Shown piece after piece: positions 42,878 through 53,900 of a stretch of DNA of 64,000 nucleotides; within the stretch, counting starts at the first letter, position 1; every line of letters starts with the position of its first letter. The notes below the pieces were generated by a model. It was given only the letters and a program-made list of their open reading frames with translations, did not search any database and was not told the DNA's origin. The position numbers and the translations under genes were made by a program. The stretch is taken from positions 62,001 to 126,000 of the forward strand of contig NZ_CP032382.1 of assembly GCF_003589925.1 (NCBI RefSeq). Reading direction: 5' to 3'. This stretch comes from Chryseolinea soli. GTDB lineage: Bacteria > Bacteroidota > Bacteroidia > Cytophagales > Cyclobacteriaceae.

Positions 42878-43915
42878 TTAACGACTATGAAAAACACCCA
42901 ACGCGTATAGATCATTAACATCGGTTCCAAAAAAATCCAGCCAACCTTGTTCAGCCACTTTAATGGTGCATGGCCCATACGTGAAGATCTTGATTTTCCG
43001 GTCTCGCGATTCCTTCTCCAAAATCCCCAATACCGTCTGCAGCATCTTACCTTCAAAAGGCGTATACAAAAAAAATACCGTGCCTTCCGAATAGTCAACT
43101 TCACGTGCATCTGCATGGATGAAGGTGACGTTTGATAGGTTCAGCTGGCTAGCACATGCGCTGGCATACTGGCAAAACGCGGGCTCAAATTCAACGCCCC
43201 TCGCCGGAACGCCGCTGAGAAGATTTACCAGGATGGCTACCTGGCCTAAGCCCGAGCCCAGATCAAAAAAAACATCTTCTTTTGTGAACGTAGATTTTTC
43301 CGCCAACTCCAGGATGATCCGGGCGGGTGTCTTTTGATAATGCACCATTTCCGGTTCCAGGTGCTTGGTCGGTTCAGGCATAGGAAGAAACGTCGATAGC
43401 CCATTGAGAAAAATATCGAGGTTATCGTAGCCAATCGCCTCCCGTTGTCCCACGGGATTCAAATCAGATTCGACGTATTCGTGAATCAGGTTTCTGAAAT
43501 CATTTTCAGTATATCTTTTGCTCCGGATGTTTTCGCGGAGCCTTTCAAACAAGGCAACATTCGTTTTCTCCAGGCGAGACCTGACGTTCTCGGCGCCTTG
43601 TTTCAGTACAGTCAGTTGATCCGGGTCGTCTGTTTTTTGCAGCATTAATTCAAGCTGACCGAGAACCTGGCACTCGATGAATTCGATCGCGTCCATTCTG
43701 TCTTTAAAGTTGTCCTCGCTGAAGAGGGCTGGATTTTTTCCGATGGCCTCCAGGCACGTCTTCATTTCGGAGATGCCCGTGGGGGATGGAAGGCGAAGGT
43801 TGCCGAGGTCCAATCCGTTTGTGGCCAACTTATGCGTCGGTTCGATGTTCTGTTTTTCTTTCGCGCTAAGTTTGCCTTTTCCGACGTCCCAGTCAACCCA
43901 TTGAGATGATTTCAT
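42878..43915 (-). CDS. SAM-dependent methyltransferase, DOT1-like class I
   Basis: 345 residues. The N-terminal ~190 residues are helical and unrecognised. The class I methyltransferase core shows motif I 'FFDLGSGLGQVAILV' (~216-230), acidic residue Glu242 in 'RGVEFEP', 'VTFIHADAREVDY', and 'GTVFFLYTPFEGKML', features seen in the DOT1-like and protein-lysine methyltransferase group. Target is unknown. It has no operon partner; its stop lies 13 bases from element copy C. Confidence 0.88.
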   Translation of the reverse strand: MKSSQWVDWDVGKGKLSAKEKQNIEPTHKLATNGLDLGNLRLPSPTGISEMKTCLEAIGKNPALFSEDNFKDRMDAIEFIECQVLGQLELMLQKTDDPDQLTVLKQGAENVRSRLEKTNVALFERLRENIRSKRYTENDFRNLIHEYVESDLNPVGQREAIGYDNLDIFLNGLSTFLPMPEPTKHLEPEMVHYQKTPARIILELAEKSTFTKEDVFFDLGSGLGQVAILVNLLSGVPARGVEFEPAFCQYASACASQLNLSNVTFIHADAREVDYSEGTVFFLYTPFEGKMLQTVLGILEKESRDRKIKIFTYGPCTIKVAEQGWLDFFGTDVNDLYALGVFHSR

Positions 43916-43973
43916 TCCAACGCGGTTATCCCTGCATTGAACATGCCCGCAGGTCCGGGATTGGCAAAGATGC

Positions 43974-46364
43974 TTATTCCGTTCTCAGGCTTTTGACGGG
44001 GTTCATGATCGCGGCTTTGATGGAATGGTACGATACGGTAACGAGCGCGATCAATACGGTGACCGCCCCCGCGGTGGCGAACATCCACCAGTCCAGGTCG
44101 ATCTTGTAGGCAAAATCCTGCAGCCAGCGGTTCGAGCTCCACCAGGCTATGGGCATCGCCAGCACGATGGCCACGAGGACCAGTTTGATGAAGTCGCTGG
44201 AAAGGAGTTGCACGATGCTGGCCATGTTGGCACCGAGCACTTTGCGGATGCCGATCTCTTTTGTGCGTTGCTCGGCCGCGTAGGTGGCCAGACCAAAGAG
44301 GCCCAGGCACGATACGATCACGGCCAGCGCGGAGAAGAACAAAATGATGGTGCCGCTGTTTTGTTGCGTGCGATACTGTGCGTCGAGGGCCTGGTCCATG
44401 AACTGGTATTGGAGGGCAGCCTGGTCTTCATGTGTTTTGTAGATCTTCTCGACGCTGGCTACGGCCTCATGCGTTTGCCCAGGTTGCGTTCTCACAAAAA
44501 CGCCAGAATAATCCCGGTTCGCCCAATAGCGGAAAATAAAGGGTTCGATGGCTTCCGTCATGGGGCGGAAATGAAAGTCTTTCACCACGCCCACCACGGT
44601 GCCTTCTGTGCCCCAGAGGGTAACCTGTTTGCCGATGGCTTGCGCGGCGGTCCATCCCATCCGGCGTGCAGCCGTCTCGTTGAGCATGTACCCACTCGAA
44701 TCGGATCTACCCGGCACGAAATTTCTGCCCGTAGCCAGCGTCATGCCCATGGTGCGCAGGAAATCGGCGTCGGTATTGACTTGTGTGATCAGAAACTTAT
44801 CGTCGGCCGGCTGTCCCTCCCAGGCTATCGACCACGTGGAATTGGTGACATCGACCATGTTGTTGGTTGCCGGAGCCACTGAGACAATGCCGGGTTGATT
44901 TTCCAATTCATTCTTAAACGTCAGCGCCTTGCCGTTGAGTTTATTTTTAAGCCGGATGTACAACAATTGTTCGCGGTCAAATCCGAGCTGCTTGTCCTGG
45001 ATAAAACGGAGTTGTCTGTAGATCACGATCGAGGCGATCACCAGCATCACAGCAAACATAAATTGCCCGACCACGAGCGTGCGCCGGAACGTGATGCCTG
45101 AACGGACTTTCAAAAAGCCTTTCAACACCTTGACCGGAGAAAAACTCGAGAGGAAGAAGGCGGGGTAAAGCCCGGCCAATAAACTGATGACTACCGTGGC
45201 CAGCAGCACGGCCACCAGGAACCCGGTCTTTTCAAAGGGTACGTAGAGTGATTTACCGGAGATCTCGTTCAGCAAGGGCAAGAAGAGTTGCAGCACGGCC
45301 AGTGCCACCACCACGGCCAGCGCGGTGAGCAAGAACGACTCCACCAGAAACTGCGCGACGAGTTGCTTATACATCGCACCGATCACTTTGCGTACGCCCA
45401 CTTCCTTGGCGCGATGCGTGGCCCGCGCCGTGGACAAGTTCACAAAATTGAACAGCGCGATGAGCAACACCATCAGGCCGACGGCAAAAAAGATGCGCAC
45501 ATACACGATGTCGCTCGTCAGCGCGTCGTCGCTGTTGAAATCAAAGTGGGAGTGCAGGTAGATGTCTTTCATGGGCTGCAGCAAGAGCGTGCGGGCTTCG
45601 TCTTTTGAACCGATGTCGGAATAGCGGTCGATATAGGTTTTTAGCTTGTGATCGAATGCTACCGGGTCGGCCGACGGGTATAATAACAGATAGGTATAGT
45701 ACGAGTTGTTGTCCCATTTGAAATAATCATACTTCTCCACCGTCAACATCGATAGCAACACACCATAACGGATGTGGGAGTTTGCGGGAGGATCGTCAAC
45801 AATGCCGGTCAGTGTCAGGGTATAGTTCCCGCCGTAGCTGGTCATGCTGATGGTCGTTCCCAGGAGGTTGGGTTTGGTTGGCCAGTCCGGCCCCAGCAAT
45901 TGGGACGCTACCGACCGGGTGAGCACGATCTCGTCGGGCCGGAGCAATGCCTGGGCGGGGTTGCCCTTTAGCAATTTGAAATCAAACATCGAAAAAAAAC
46001 TATTGTCCACCAGGCGGATGTCGGCGGGCTCCAGGTGTGTTTGTCCCACCTCCAGTATGCCCATGGTCCTGCCCAGCCGGCAGCTCTGCTGCACTTCTGG
46101 AAAATCCGTTTTCATTGCCGGGCCTAGCGGGCCGGGGGTACAGGCCACGTCATAGAGCACGCCCGCTTGTTTTTGTTTTTCGATTACGCGATAGAGATTG
46201 GGCAGGTTCCGGTGGAACTTATCAAAACTGAATTCATCATGGATGAAAAGCCCAATGCCCAAACAACAGGCCAAGCCTGTGGCCAATCCCGTGATGTTGA
46301 TAAGCGAATAGGCTTTACCGTTGACAAGATTTCTCCATCCGTAGCGAAAGTAGCTCTTATACAT
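43974..46364 (-). CDS. FtsX-like ABC transporter permease (MacB-type, stand-alone)
   Basis: 796 residues. N-terminal helix ~20-42 ('YSLINITGLATGLACCLGIGLFI'), a large periplasmic MacB-PCD domain (~50-270), three FtsX helices (~285-420, 'LVAQFLVESFLLTALAVVVALAVLQL'), a second periplasmic domain (~440-650), and a second FtsX triple helix ending 'TVSYHSIKAAIMNPVKSLRTE'. This double-FtsX form is frequent in Bacteroidota clusters, where the ATPase is encoded elsewhere. It may export peptides or antibiotics or act in cell-envelope signalling. No ATPase gene is visible in the window. Confidence 0.93.
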   Translation of the reverse strand: MYKSYFRYGWRNLVNGKAYSLINITGLATGLACCLGIGLFIHDEFSFDKFHRNLPNLYRVIEKQKQAGVLYDVACTPGPLGPAMKTDFPEVQQSCRLGRTMGILEVGQTHLEPADIRLVDNSFFSMFDFKLLKGNPAQALLRPDEIVLTRSVASQLLGPDWPTKPNLLGTTISMTSYGGNYTLTLTGIVDDPPANSHIRYGVLLSMLTVEKYDYFKWDNNSYYTYLLLYPSADPVAFDHKLKTYIDRYSDIGSKDEARTLLLQPMKDIYLHSHFDFNSDDALTSDIVYVRIFFAVGLMVLLIALFNFVNLSTARATHRAKEVGVRKVIGAMYKQLVAQFLVESFLLTALAVVVALAVLQLFLPLLNEISGKSLYVPFEKTGFLVAVLLATVVISLLAGLYPAFFLSSFSPVKVLKGFLKVRSGITFRRTLVVGQFMFAVMLVIASIVIYRQLRFIQDKQLGFDREQLLYIRLKNKLNGKALTFKNELENQPGIVSVAPATNNMVDVTNSTWSIAWEGQPADDKFLITQVNTDADFLRTMGMTLATGRNFVPGRSDSSGYMLNETAARRMGWTAAQAIGKQVTLWGTEGTVVGVVKDFHFRPMTEAIEPFIFRYWANRDYSGVFVRTQPGQTHEAVASVEKIYKTHEDQAALQYQFMDQALDAQYRTQQNSGTIILFFSALAVIVSCLGLFGLATYAAEQRTKEIGIRKVLGANMASIVQLLSSDFIKLVLVAIVLAMPIAWWSSNRWLQDFAYKIDLDWWMFATAGAVTVLIALVTVSYHSIKAAIMNPVKSLRTE

Positions 46365-46615
46365 AAATCCCGGTGTTAGGTGATGCTATGTGACCGCTTT
46401 TTTGACATGAAGAATTGTGCCAAGATGTAAAACGCCGAAAGCCGTCTGTCTCCACAGCCGGAGCCACTGCGGGTTGTCCGCGGTCGGACGGAATCGTCTG
46501 AATATGATCAGGCGAATGTCTTCCATCCTGCTCCTTCACAAAACGGCTAAGACATTATGTATGGATTTGGGTGGTCGATGAGTATTGTCATCAGCGGATC
46601 GCCGGTGCGTGCCGG

Positions 46616-47176
46616 TCACTCCAACAGCCGGACCACTTTTATGAACCTCGCTTTGTAGTGGGAGCCTAATGTTGTCTCGTTCACACCCCATGACTTCCCG
46701 GAAGAAGAATGTATAAACTTGATGGTGTCGGAGGCTTGTATGACGATGCCGACGTGACCTACTTTTCGCACTTTTTTATTGGTGCCTGTAAATAGAATCA
46801 GATCGCCGGGCATGGCGTTTTTGAGGTCTACTGTTTTACCCACGTTCGTGAAAGCAATAGAGCTCCGCGGAACGGTAATATTAAAATGATGGAATACATA
46901 CTGAACAAACCCGGAACAGTCGAATCCTTTTTTCGGGTCGGAGCAGGCGTATTTATAAGGCGTTCCTTTTAAGGTCTGTGCAAAGGTGATAAGTTCCTCC
47001 GCCTTGCTCTTTACCATGTCACTTTCAGCAGGCTTACCGAACGGAACTCGCACCGTGTCGGCGATTTTATAGTGATCTCTCGTTGCCAGTGATATGGGGT
47101 GATGGAATCGATTCTTTACCGGGGGAAGGAAAGAGAAAACGGGGAGAAAAATATGTATTACCAGAACTTTGAGCAT
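46616..47176 (-). CDS. NlpC/P60 cell-wall hydrolase
   Basis: 186 residues from ATG 47176 (the longer frame begins with TTG). A hydrophobic N-terminus (MLKVLVIHIFLPVFSFLPPV) suggests export. The NlpC/P60 domain covers ~60-180: catalytic Cys87 in 'GFDCSGFVQYVF', His141 in 'VGHVGIVI' and third residue His156 in 'FIHSSSG'. It likely cleaves peptide bonds in peptidoglycan stem peptides. It stands alone. Confidence 0.9.
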   Translation of the reverse strand: MLKVLVIHIFLPVFSFLPPVKNRFHHPISLATRDHYKIADTVRVPFGKPAESDMVKSKAEELITFAQTLKGTPYKYACSDPKKGFDCSGFVQYVFHHFNITVPRSSIAFTNVGKTVDLKNAMPGDLILFTGTNKKVRKVGHVGIVIQASDTIKFIHSSSGKSWGVNETTLGSHYKARFIKVVRLLE

Positions 47177-47401
47177 CAACAAATTTAACAGATCATGCTC
47201 AATTACACATCATCGCTTGCGAAGCATCATGCGGCCGGCAAAGTGTCATTCAACAAAAAATAACTTTTATCCGCATTAGATGCCGTTTATCGGTCATTCA
47301 TGAAGGGAAAAGAAATTTCTTTGTCAGACAAATAATTCAGTATCTCCAACATTTTTTTCTACTGGGAGGCATTTTGGTTCGATAACCTGGCTTTCACCCG
47401 G

Positions 47402-47776
47402 TTATTTCGCTTCGTGAAATTCCCCAAAATGCCAGAGCACGCCCGAGGGGTCGTGCATAAAGCATTCTCTTCCCCAGCTTTCTTCCCGGACGGGAGTCAG
47501 CTTTACATTTTTATATTTCTGATGGAGCCCCAGGCTTTGCAATTCTTTCCAGTAGCGATGCACATCGTCCACTTCGAGAAACAGCATCAAATTGTTTATC
47601 CAGTCTTCGACATAAGCGTTCTGCAAATAGAATCCCAACGTGTCCGTAACCCGGAAGTAAGACATGGTTTTATCGATTGGGGACTCTTCAAATCCCAGTT
47701 CTTTATAGAATTGCCTCGACTCCTCGAAGTTCTTTGCGCCGATAAAGGCCCGGATCGATTTTGCTGCGTGTTTCAT
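47402..47776 (-). CDS. VOC/glyoxalase-fold protein
   Basis: 124 residues from ATG 47776; upstream codons are unlikely to be translated. The two beta-alpha-beta-beta-beta modules are seen as 'SIRAFIGAKNFEESRQFYKELGFEE' and 'LMLFLEVDDVHRYWKELQSLGL', and the end 'CFMHDPSGVLWHFGEF' is typical of VOC proteins. The metal ligand set is not clear. Could be a bleomycin-resistance-like, dioxygenase-like or isomerase-like protein. Confidence 0.86.
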   Translation of the reverse strand: MKHAAKSIRAFIGAKNFEESRQFYKELGFEESPIDKTMSYFRVTDTLGFYLQNAYVEDWINNLMLFLEVDDVHRYWKELQSLGLHQKYKNVKLTPVREESWGRECFMHDPSGVLWHFGEFHEAK

Positions 47777-47962
47777 GTGGTTATGGCTACTTCTTTTTAT
47801 TCTTACCAGCCAATTTAGGATATTTTCAGTTCCCGCCTGTCGTTGACCTTGCGCTTCCCTGAAAATGTAGACTTCCATCCCTGATTCCCGCCGGGTCTTT
47901 CAAGAAAAAGTTGGATATTCGTTCGAAGAAATAAACTTATCCCTACCAAACAGGCCCAGGCC

Positions 47963-48667
47963 ATGGCAGTTAAAGATCAACGGGTGAAATCCTCTTTCCA
48001 TTATTTTTTTGTCTTTCTTGGGATCATCACCTGTTTCAGTTGCACCTATCATCCCAAACAGAAGCGGCTGGGCGAGTCCAGGAACAGCGACAAACTAATT
48101 CTCAGGACCTTCTACAAAAAGCCAAATGATACCATTGCCTTCCGCCGGATCCTGGCCAGCGACACGGAGATCGTGCTGCAAAGCGGACAACTCTACATCG
48201 ACGAATATGCGTTGACGCATCAACGCTTTGGCTCGATCCTAAAATTCAAAAACAGACCCAACGTCATCGACTCCCTGTCGCTGCTCTATGAAAAAGAAGG
48301 ATGGGTCCCAAAACTGGGAAAAGAAAGGGATGTCATGTTCATTCAAATCGTTCCAGACTCCACCATGACCAATCTGGAAGCATTCGGATTCGTGGACTTG
48401 AGACAAACCGTAGAGGACAAAATTGATGAGGCCTTGAAGCGCGGAAATCTTGGGGAATGGTTTGCGGGAGATATGGGGGCCGGCGGAAATATGTTGTTCT
48501 TTATCGACGACTGGGACAGTGCCACTGAACTGGTGCTGGAAGTATTGAATGACGAAGGATTGCTGGGACACGTATTGGTCACAAAACGGATTATGACGGG
48601 GGAGAATGATTGGAATTATGAGATCGTTTATCCGGTGGAGTTTGAGGGGGTATTTAATTCGATGTGA
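47963..48667 (+). CDS. Lipoprotein of unknown function with acidic C-terminal domain
   Basis: 234 residues. A signal peptide ends in lipobox 'CFSC' (Cys27). Residues ~45-125 are beta-type ('AFRRILASDTEIVLQSGQLYIDEY'). The C-terminal domain ~140-225 has 'EALKRGNLGEWFAGDMGAGGNMLFFIDDWDSATELVLEVLND' in parts, then 'LLGHVLVTKRIM'. It looks like a small alpha/beta domain, but I recognise no family. The gene runs into the heptamer repeat region within four bases of its stop. Confidence 0.7.
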   Translation: MAVKDQRVKSSFHYFFVFLGIITCFSCTYHPKQKRLGESRNSDKLILRTFYKKPNDTIAFRRILASDTEIVLQSGQLYIDEYALTHQRFGSILKFKNRPNVIDSLSLLYEKEGWVPKLGKERDVMFIQIVPDSTMTNLEAFGFVDLRQTVEDKIDEALKRGNLGEWFAGDMGAGGNMLFFIDDWDSATELVLEVLNDEGLLGHVLVTKRIMTGENDWNYEIVYPVEFEGVFNSM

Positions 48668-48671
48668 TGGT

Positions 48672-48775
48672 CAGGAGCCAGAATCCAGGAGCCAGGAGCC
48701 AGAATTCAGTAGCCAGTAGCCAGTAGTCAGTAATCAGTAATCAGTAATCAGTAATCAGTAGCAGTAATTAGTAGC
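48672..48775. repeat. Heptamer tandem repeat (CAGTAAT/CAGTAGC/CAGGAGC type)
   Basis: About 15 near-perfect 7-base units follow the lipoprotein stop: CAGGAGC and CAGAATC types first, then CAGTAGC, then four consecutive CAGTAAT, one unit missing a base, and TAGTAGC. Variation between units is ordered along the tract. It is a simple-sequence locus, intergenic, and could change length by slippage. Confidence 0.92.
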
Positions 48776-48937
48776 CAATATCCTGATAGTCGGTGGTCTA
48801 TCGTCTTTCGGGCAATTGATTTGTGTCATCGTGAAAAAAGTTTGGGTAAAAGGTAAAGTCTGTTCTAAAAGTAAATTCTGTTCTATACTTCGTCGTTCCG
48901 GGTTTGTAGCATTACGTGGTCAAAAAAAACAAATGCC

Positions 48938-49390
48938 ATGAAATGGATTACGCGTGAACGTCCGAAGATTGATCGCATTGCCTGTCCTTGGCTGATCAAG
49001 AATTTTGTTGACCGGGAGGCTGAATTCATTTATGTTCCTAAGGAGCAGGTGTTCAGCAAGGCAAAAGAACTGGAGGCTATCCCGTATGACATTCCTGGCG
49101 CGGAATATTCGCATGAGGGGGACTTCTGCACTTTTGATTACATCGTCAAGAAGCATCACCTTGCCGATCCGGCCATCGATCAGTTGGCGGTGATCGTGCG
49201 CGGGGCGGATACCGATAGCTTTGAACTGGCGCCACAGGCTGCCGGGCTTTGGGCTATTTCTGCGGGGCTGTCTTATAATGTTAAAGACGACCAGGAGCAA
49301 CTTGTGATCGGGATGAAAATCTATGACGCGCTGTACAGTTGGGCAAAGTACGTGCAGGGTGAGAAACATAACTGGAGCCCAGCGCTTTAA
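48938..49390 (+). CDS. ChrB-domain protein (chromate-resistance type), stand-alone
   Basis: 150 residues with no signal peptide. It matches the ChrB C-terminal domain: 'KIDRIACPWLIKNFVDREAEFIYVP', 'YDIPGAEYSHEGDFCTFDYIV', 'DPAIDQLAVIVRGADTD', 'GLWAISAGLSY' (in parts). ChrB regulates chrA in chromate resistance, but single-domain copies like this are common and their role is uncertain. No chrA is nearby. It stands alone in the sense direction and is not obviously linked to the efflux operon downstream. Confidence 0.88.
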   Translation: MKWITRERPKIDRIACPWLIKNFVDREAEFIYVPKEQVFSKAKELEAIPYDIPGAEYSHEGDFCTFDYIVKKHHLADPAIDQLAVIVRGADTDSFELAPQAAGLWAISAGLSYNVKDDQEQLVIGMKIYDALYSWAKYVQGEKHNWSPAL

Positions 49391-49598
49391 AGTATGCCAT
49401 CCCCGCACACGTTAAAGCAAAGCATTGCAAATCCAGTGCGGAACTTGGGCCGTCCCGTTGCTTTACCCAATTGACCGTAGCCGTAAAAAAAAGGATTGTA
49501 GCGCCCTGACACCGTGAGAACTTTTACTGAATTGACCTAACTTAGCGAAACCCACCATTTCTCTCCCAAATTGACTTGTATTTTACACAAAAAAACCG

Positions 49599-50939
49599 AT
49601 GAAAATATTTTGGTTCGCCATCGGGTTATTGACCGCTACCACCGCAAACAGTCAGACCCTTCATGAGTTATTGAAACAAGCTGAAGCCAACTACCCGTTG
49701 CTAAAGGCAAAATCGCTTGAAGTACAAGCCGGTCAAAATAATATCGCCACGGTAAAAAGTTCTGCGCTCCCATCATTGGATGCGGCCTACCAGGTGAACT
49801 ATGCCACGTATAACAACATCACCGGCATGGCGATGCCGCAGTATTTTGTACCCATCAGTGGGCCGCCGTCATCTGACAATACTTCGAGTGGCGTGTTTGG
49901 CAGCGTGGGTAGTCTGCTGTTAAAATGGGAACCCTTTACGTTTGGTCAGCGGAGTTCACGTATCGACTTGGCAAAAACGGGTGTCCAATACAACGAAGCC
50001 GATGCACGCAACGAAATATTCAAACATCAGGTAACGGTCATTAACACCTATCTCGATGTGCTCATGGCGCACGAACTCATGAAGGTTTATTCAAAAAACC
50101 TGGAGCGTTCAAAAGAGAATCTACGGGCTGTGCGTACCCTTACCGTGAGCGGCTTGCATCCCGGTGTGGATACAGCCCTGTTTCATGGAGAAGTGTCGCG
50201 CGCCCGGATCGAGTTGCTCAATCATCAGAAATATCTTGAAACACAACAAGCTACCTTGTCGGAACTACTGGCCAGTGATGCCCCTGGCTATACACCCGAC
50301 AGCAGTTATTTTCACAAGCTCCCTTCACATTCCGGGGACACGTTGGCTTCAGGTCATCCCTTACTGAGTCTTTCCGAGAGTAAGCTCCAGATCCGGCGTC
50401 AGCAACAAACATCCATCCGGCGAACGCTCAATCCCAACCTCTCCGTATGGGCCACCGGCTATGCGCGTGGTTCCGGTATTCGCTACGATGGTGTTGTCAA
50501 CTCAAGTGATGGCCTGTCTTTTAGCCGGTATAATTATGGTGCCGGTCTCCAGCTTAGTGTGCCGTTGCTCCGCTTTCTTGAAGTCCGGCCCCAGCTTCGT
50601 CAGCAAAGCGCTTTGATCAGCGCAGAAGAAGAGCGGCTCAGCCAGGTGAAACTCGAACTGAACAAACAAAACAAAGTCGCAGACCTCACCTTCCGGAACG
50701 CGCTGGAAGTGGCAAAGGAAAGCCCGGTGTTTTATCGGTCGGCCGAATTCTCTTTCCGCGCTTTGACCACCCGCTACAACTCGGGACTCACCAACTATGC
50801 CGATCTGATCCAGGCGCAATACAGTTTGGTGAAAGCCGAAACAGAGCTGAAACAATCTTACCTGGAAGCCTGGAAGGCACTCTTATACAAAGCAGCGGTT
50901 CAGGGTGACATCGCTATATTTTTAAATCAAGTCCAGTAA
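49599..50939 (+). CDS. TolC-family outer-membrane efflux protein
   Basis: 446 residues with signal peptide MKIFWFAIGLLTATTANSQ. It matches the OEP fold: 'LHELLKQAEANYPLLKAKSLEVQAGQNNIATVKSSALPSLDA' in parts, long coiled-coil helices and conserved repeats in both halves, ending 'AVQGDIAIFLNQVQ'. It forms the outer-membrane channel of the RND pump encoded next, five bases downstream. Confidence 0.94.
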   Translation: MKIFWFAIGLLTATTANSQTLHELLKQAEANYPLLKAKSLEVQAGQNNIATVKSSALPSLDAAYQVNYATYNNITGMAMPQYFVPISGPPSSDNTSSGVFGSVGSLLLKWEPFTFGQRSSRIDLAKTGVQYNEADARNEIFKHQVTVINTYLDVLMAHELMKVYSKNLERSKENLRAVRTLTVSGLHPGVDTALFHGEVSRARIELLNHQKYLETQQATLSELLASDAPGYTPDSSYFHKLPSHSGDTLASGHPLLSLSESKLQIRRQQQTSIRRTLNPNLSVWATGYARGSGIRYDGVVNSSDGLSFSRYNYGAGLQLSVPLLRFLEVRPQLRQQSALISAEEERLSQVKLELNKQNKVADLTFRNALEVAKESPVFYRSAEFSFRALTTRYNSGLTNYADLIQAQYSLVKAETELKQSYLEAWKALLYKAAVQGDIAIFLNQVQ

Positions 50940-50944
50940 GCCGT

Positions 50945-53900
50945 ATGAATTTAATCCAAGGTGCTTTACGCAAACCCATCACCGTCATCGTGGCGATCAT
51001 TGCTATCCTCGTCTTCTCAACCGTCGCCATCCGGAATTCAAAGGTCGATATTTTTCCAACATTGGGGCTGCCCACCATCTACGTAGCCCAAACCTATGGC
51101 GGGCTTTCTCCACAACAGATGGAAGGCTTTATTACGTCGTACTATGAATACCACTTTTTATATATCACCGGGATCAAGTATGTGGAGAGCAAATCCGTTC
51201 AAGGGGTGGCGTTGATCAAGTTGCAATTTCACGAGGGAACGGATATGGCCACGGCGATGGCGGAGACGGTGTCGTATGTGAACCGTTCCCGTTCGTTCAT
51301 GCCGCCGGGAACACTCCCGCCTTTTATTATGCGCTATGATGCGGGGTCGGTCCCGGTAGGTCAATTGGTGTTTAGCAGCGAGACAAGATCATTGAATGAA
51401 ATTCAGGACCTGGCCTTGTTCAAAGTGCGACCGATGTTCGCTTCCCTGCCGGGTGTGTCCGCGCCGCCACCGTTTGGCGGAAACCAGCGAACCGTTTTGA
51501 TAAAAGCCGACCCGGAAAGAATGAGAAGCTATGGCCTCAGCCCGGACGACCTGGTTACCGCCATTGCCAAAAACAACACCATCTCCCCTGCTGGAAATAT
51601 TCGCGTGGGCGACTTTGCATTGATCACCCCTTCCAACAGTGTAGTCGACAATTTTAAAGAACTCGAGTCCATCCCGCTCAAACCGGGAACCGGTGCATCG
51701 GTCTATGTACGCGATGTGGCCAGTGTCGAGAATGGAGCGGACATCACGTCAGGATATGCGCTCATCAATGGAAAACGTTCCGTCTACATCCCTGTCACCA
51801 AAAGAGCGGATGCGTCGACATGGGATGTCGTGCAAAACATAAAGAAGGCTTTGCCCGAAATGCAGGCGGCGGTTCCCGGCGACATCAAAGTATCGTATGA
51901 ATTGGATCAATCCGGATACGTCATCAATTCTCTCCGAAGCCTTATGTTTGAAGGAGGACTGGGTGCCCTCCTGACGGGGTTAATGGTATTGTTATTTTTA
52001 GGCGACCGGCGCAGCGCGATCGTTGTTGTGCTTACCATACCCCTCGCGTTGCTTTCCGCGGTGGTGTTCCTACACCTCTTTAAACAGTCTATCAATATTA
52101 TGACGCTGGGCGGTCTGGCGCTGGCTGTGGGCATACTGGTTGACGAGGCTACCGTTACGGTTGAGAATATTCATCATCACCAGGAAACTGGAAAGTCCAA
52201 GGCCCGGGCCATCATCGATGCCTGTAAAGAGATCGCATGGCCCAAGTTTTTGATCCTGCTCTGTATCCTTGCTGTATTTGTGCCTGCGCTCTTTATGGCA
52301 GGTGTTCCGAAGGCGATGTTCCTTCCCCTCTCCATGGCTGTGGGCTTTGCCATGATCGCTTCCTTTCTGCTGTCACAAACTTTTGTTCCCGTAGTTTCCA
52401 ACTGGCTATTGAAAGCGGGGACCAACTCCAGTAACTCCAGGTTTGAACGGTTTAAGGTATGGTATGTCCGTTTCACCCGCGAGCAATATGAGCGTTCAAA
52501 AATTCTGGCGCCCATATTTTTAATCCTGGCGCTGGCAACTGCCTTGGTTTGCTATCAATTTATCGGCACCGAAATATTTCCCAAAGTGGACGCAGGACAA
52601 TTTCAAGTCCGCCTGCGGTTGCCCACCGGCACGCGCATTGAGCGCACAGAGACGGCCACTAAGCATGTATTGAAAATTATTGACCGGATCGCGGGAAAAG
52701 ACAACATCGAGATCACTTCTTCCTTTGCCGGGTTACAGCCCCAAACCTATGCCATCAACTCGATTTTCCTGTGGACCAGTGGCCCGCATGAAGCGCTGCT
52801 GAAAGTGAAGTTCAAAACCACCTCGGGTATTCGCCTGGAAAAGTTCAAGGAACAACTTCGCGACAGCTTAAAAAAAGAAATACCTGCCGCGCTTATTTCA
52901 TTTGAGCCGGCCGACCTGGTGGACCAAGTCATGAGCCTGGGCACAACCACGCCAATAGAAATCGCCGTGCAGGGCAAGAACCTTGCAGAGGGCCGCGCCT
53001 ATGCAGAAAAGGTCAAGAAGGAGTTAGAGAAAATTCCATACCTGCGAGATATACAGTATGGTCTTCCCTTGGATTATCCCAGTCTGCAGATCAACTATGA
53101 TCGCGTGCGCGCCGGGCAGATGGGCGTGTCGGTAGAGCAGGCTGCCAAATCGGTGCAAGCCGGAACGTCTTCCAGCCGTTTGACCCAACCCATGTACTGG
53201 CTCGACAAAGCGGCCGGTAATGCTTACCAGGTACAAGTGGAATATCCTCAATTCAGAATGAACAGCCCTGACCAAGTTGAGCAGATCCCCATCGATAGCA
53301 AAGGCGACCAGAACATTTACCTGCGCGACGTGGCCGACTGGAAGAAAACAAACACCATCGGGGAATACGACCGCCTCAATCAGCAACGCTACATTACGGT
53401 GACGGCCAACCTAAACCAAAAAGATCTGGGGTCCGCGGTCAAAGATGCCAACCAGGCCATAAAGAATATTGGCGAGATCCCCCAGGGCATGAAGATCTAC
53501 CTTCGCGGGCAGGCTGAAATGCTGAACCAAACCCTGCGCGAGCTGGGCATCGGATTGCTCCTAGCTGTCGGTATCATCTTCTTATTGCTGGCCACCAACT
53601 TTCAATCTTTTGGTCTCTCGTGGTCGATACTCGCCACGGTGCCGGCGGTCATTGCCGGATCATTTCTGCTTTTGCTGGCGACGGGGAAGACGCTCAACAT
53701 TCAGTCGTTCATGGGAACGATCATGGCGATCGGTGTTGCCGTCGCCAATGCAATACTTCTTATTACAAACGCCGAATCGCTGCGAAGGCAGCCTATGGCC
53801 GGCGTGAACGTAGGACTGGAAGCTGCCCGGAATCGCCTGCGTCCGATTCTGATGACCAGCATCGCCATGATCGCCGGGATGATCCCGATGGCCGTCGGCT

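Noticed and set aside
45288..45608. Plus-strand ORFs inside the FtsX permease gene
   Set aside because: Shadow frames rich in His and Gln; the minus-strand permease is clearly coding.
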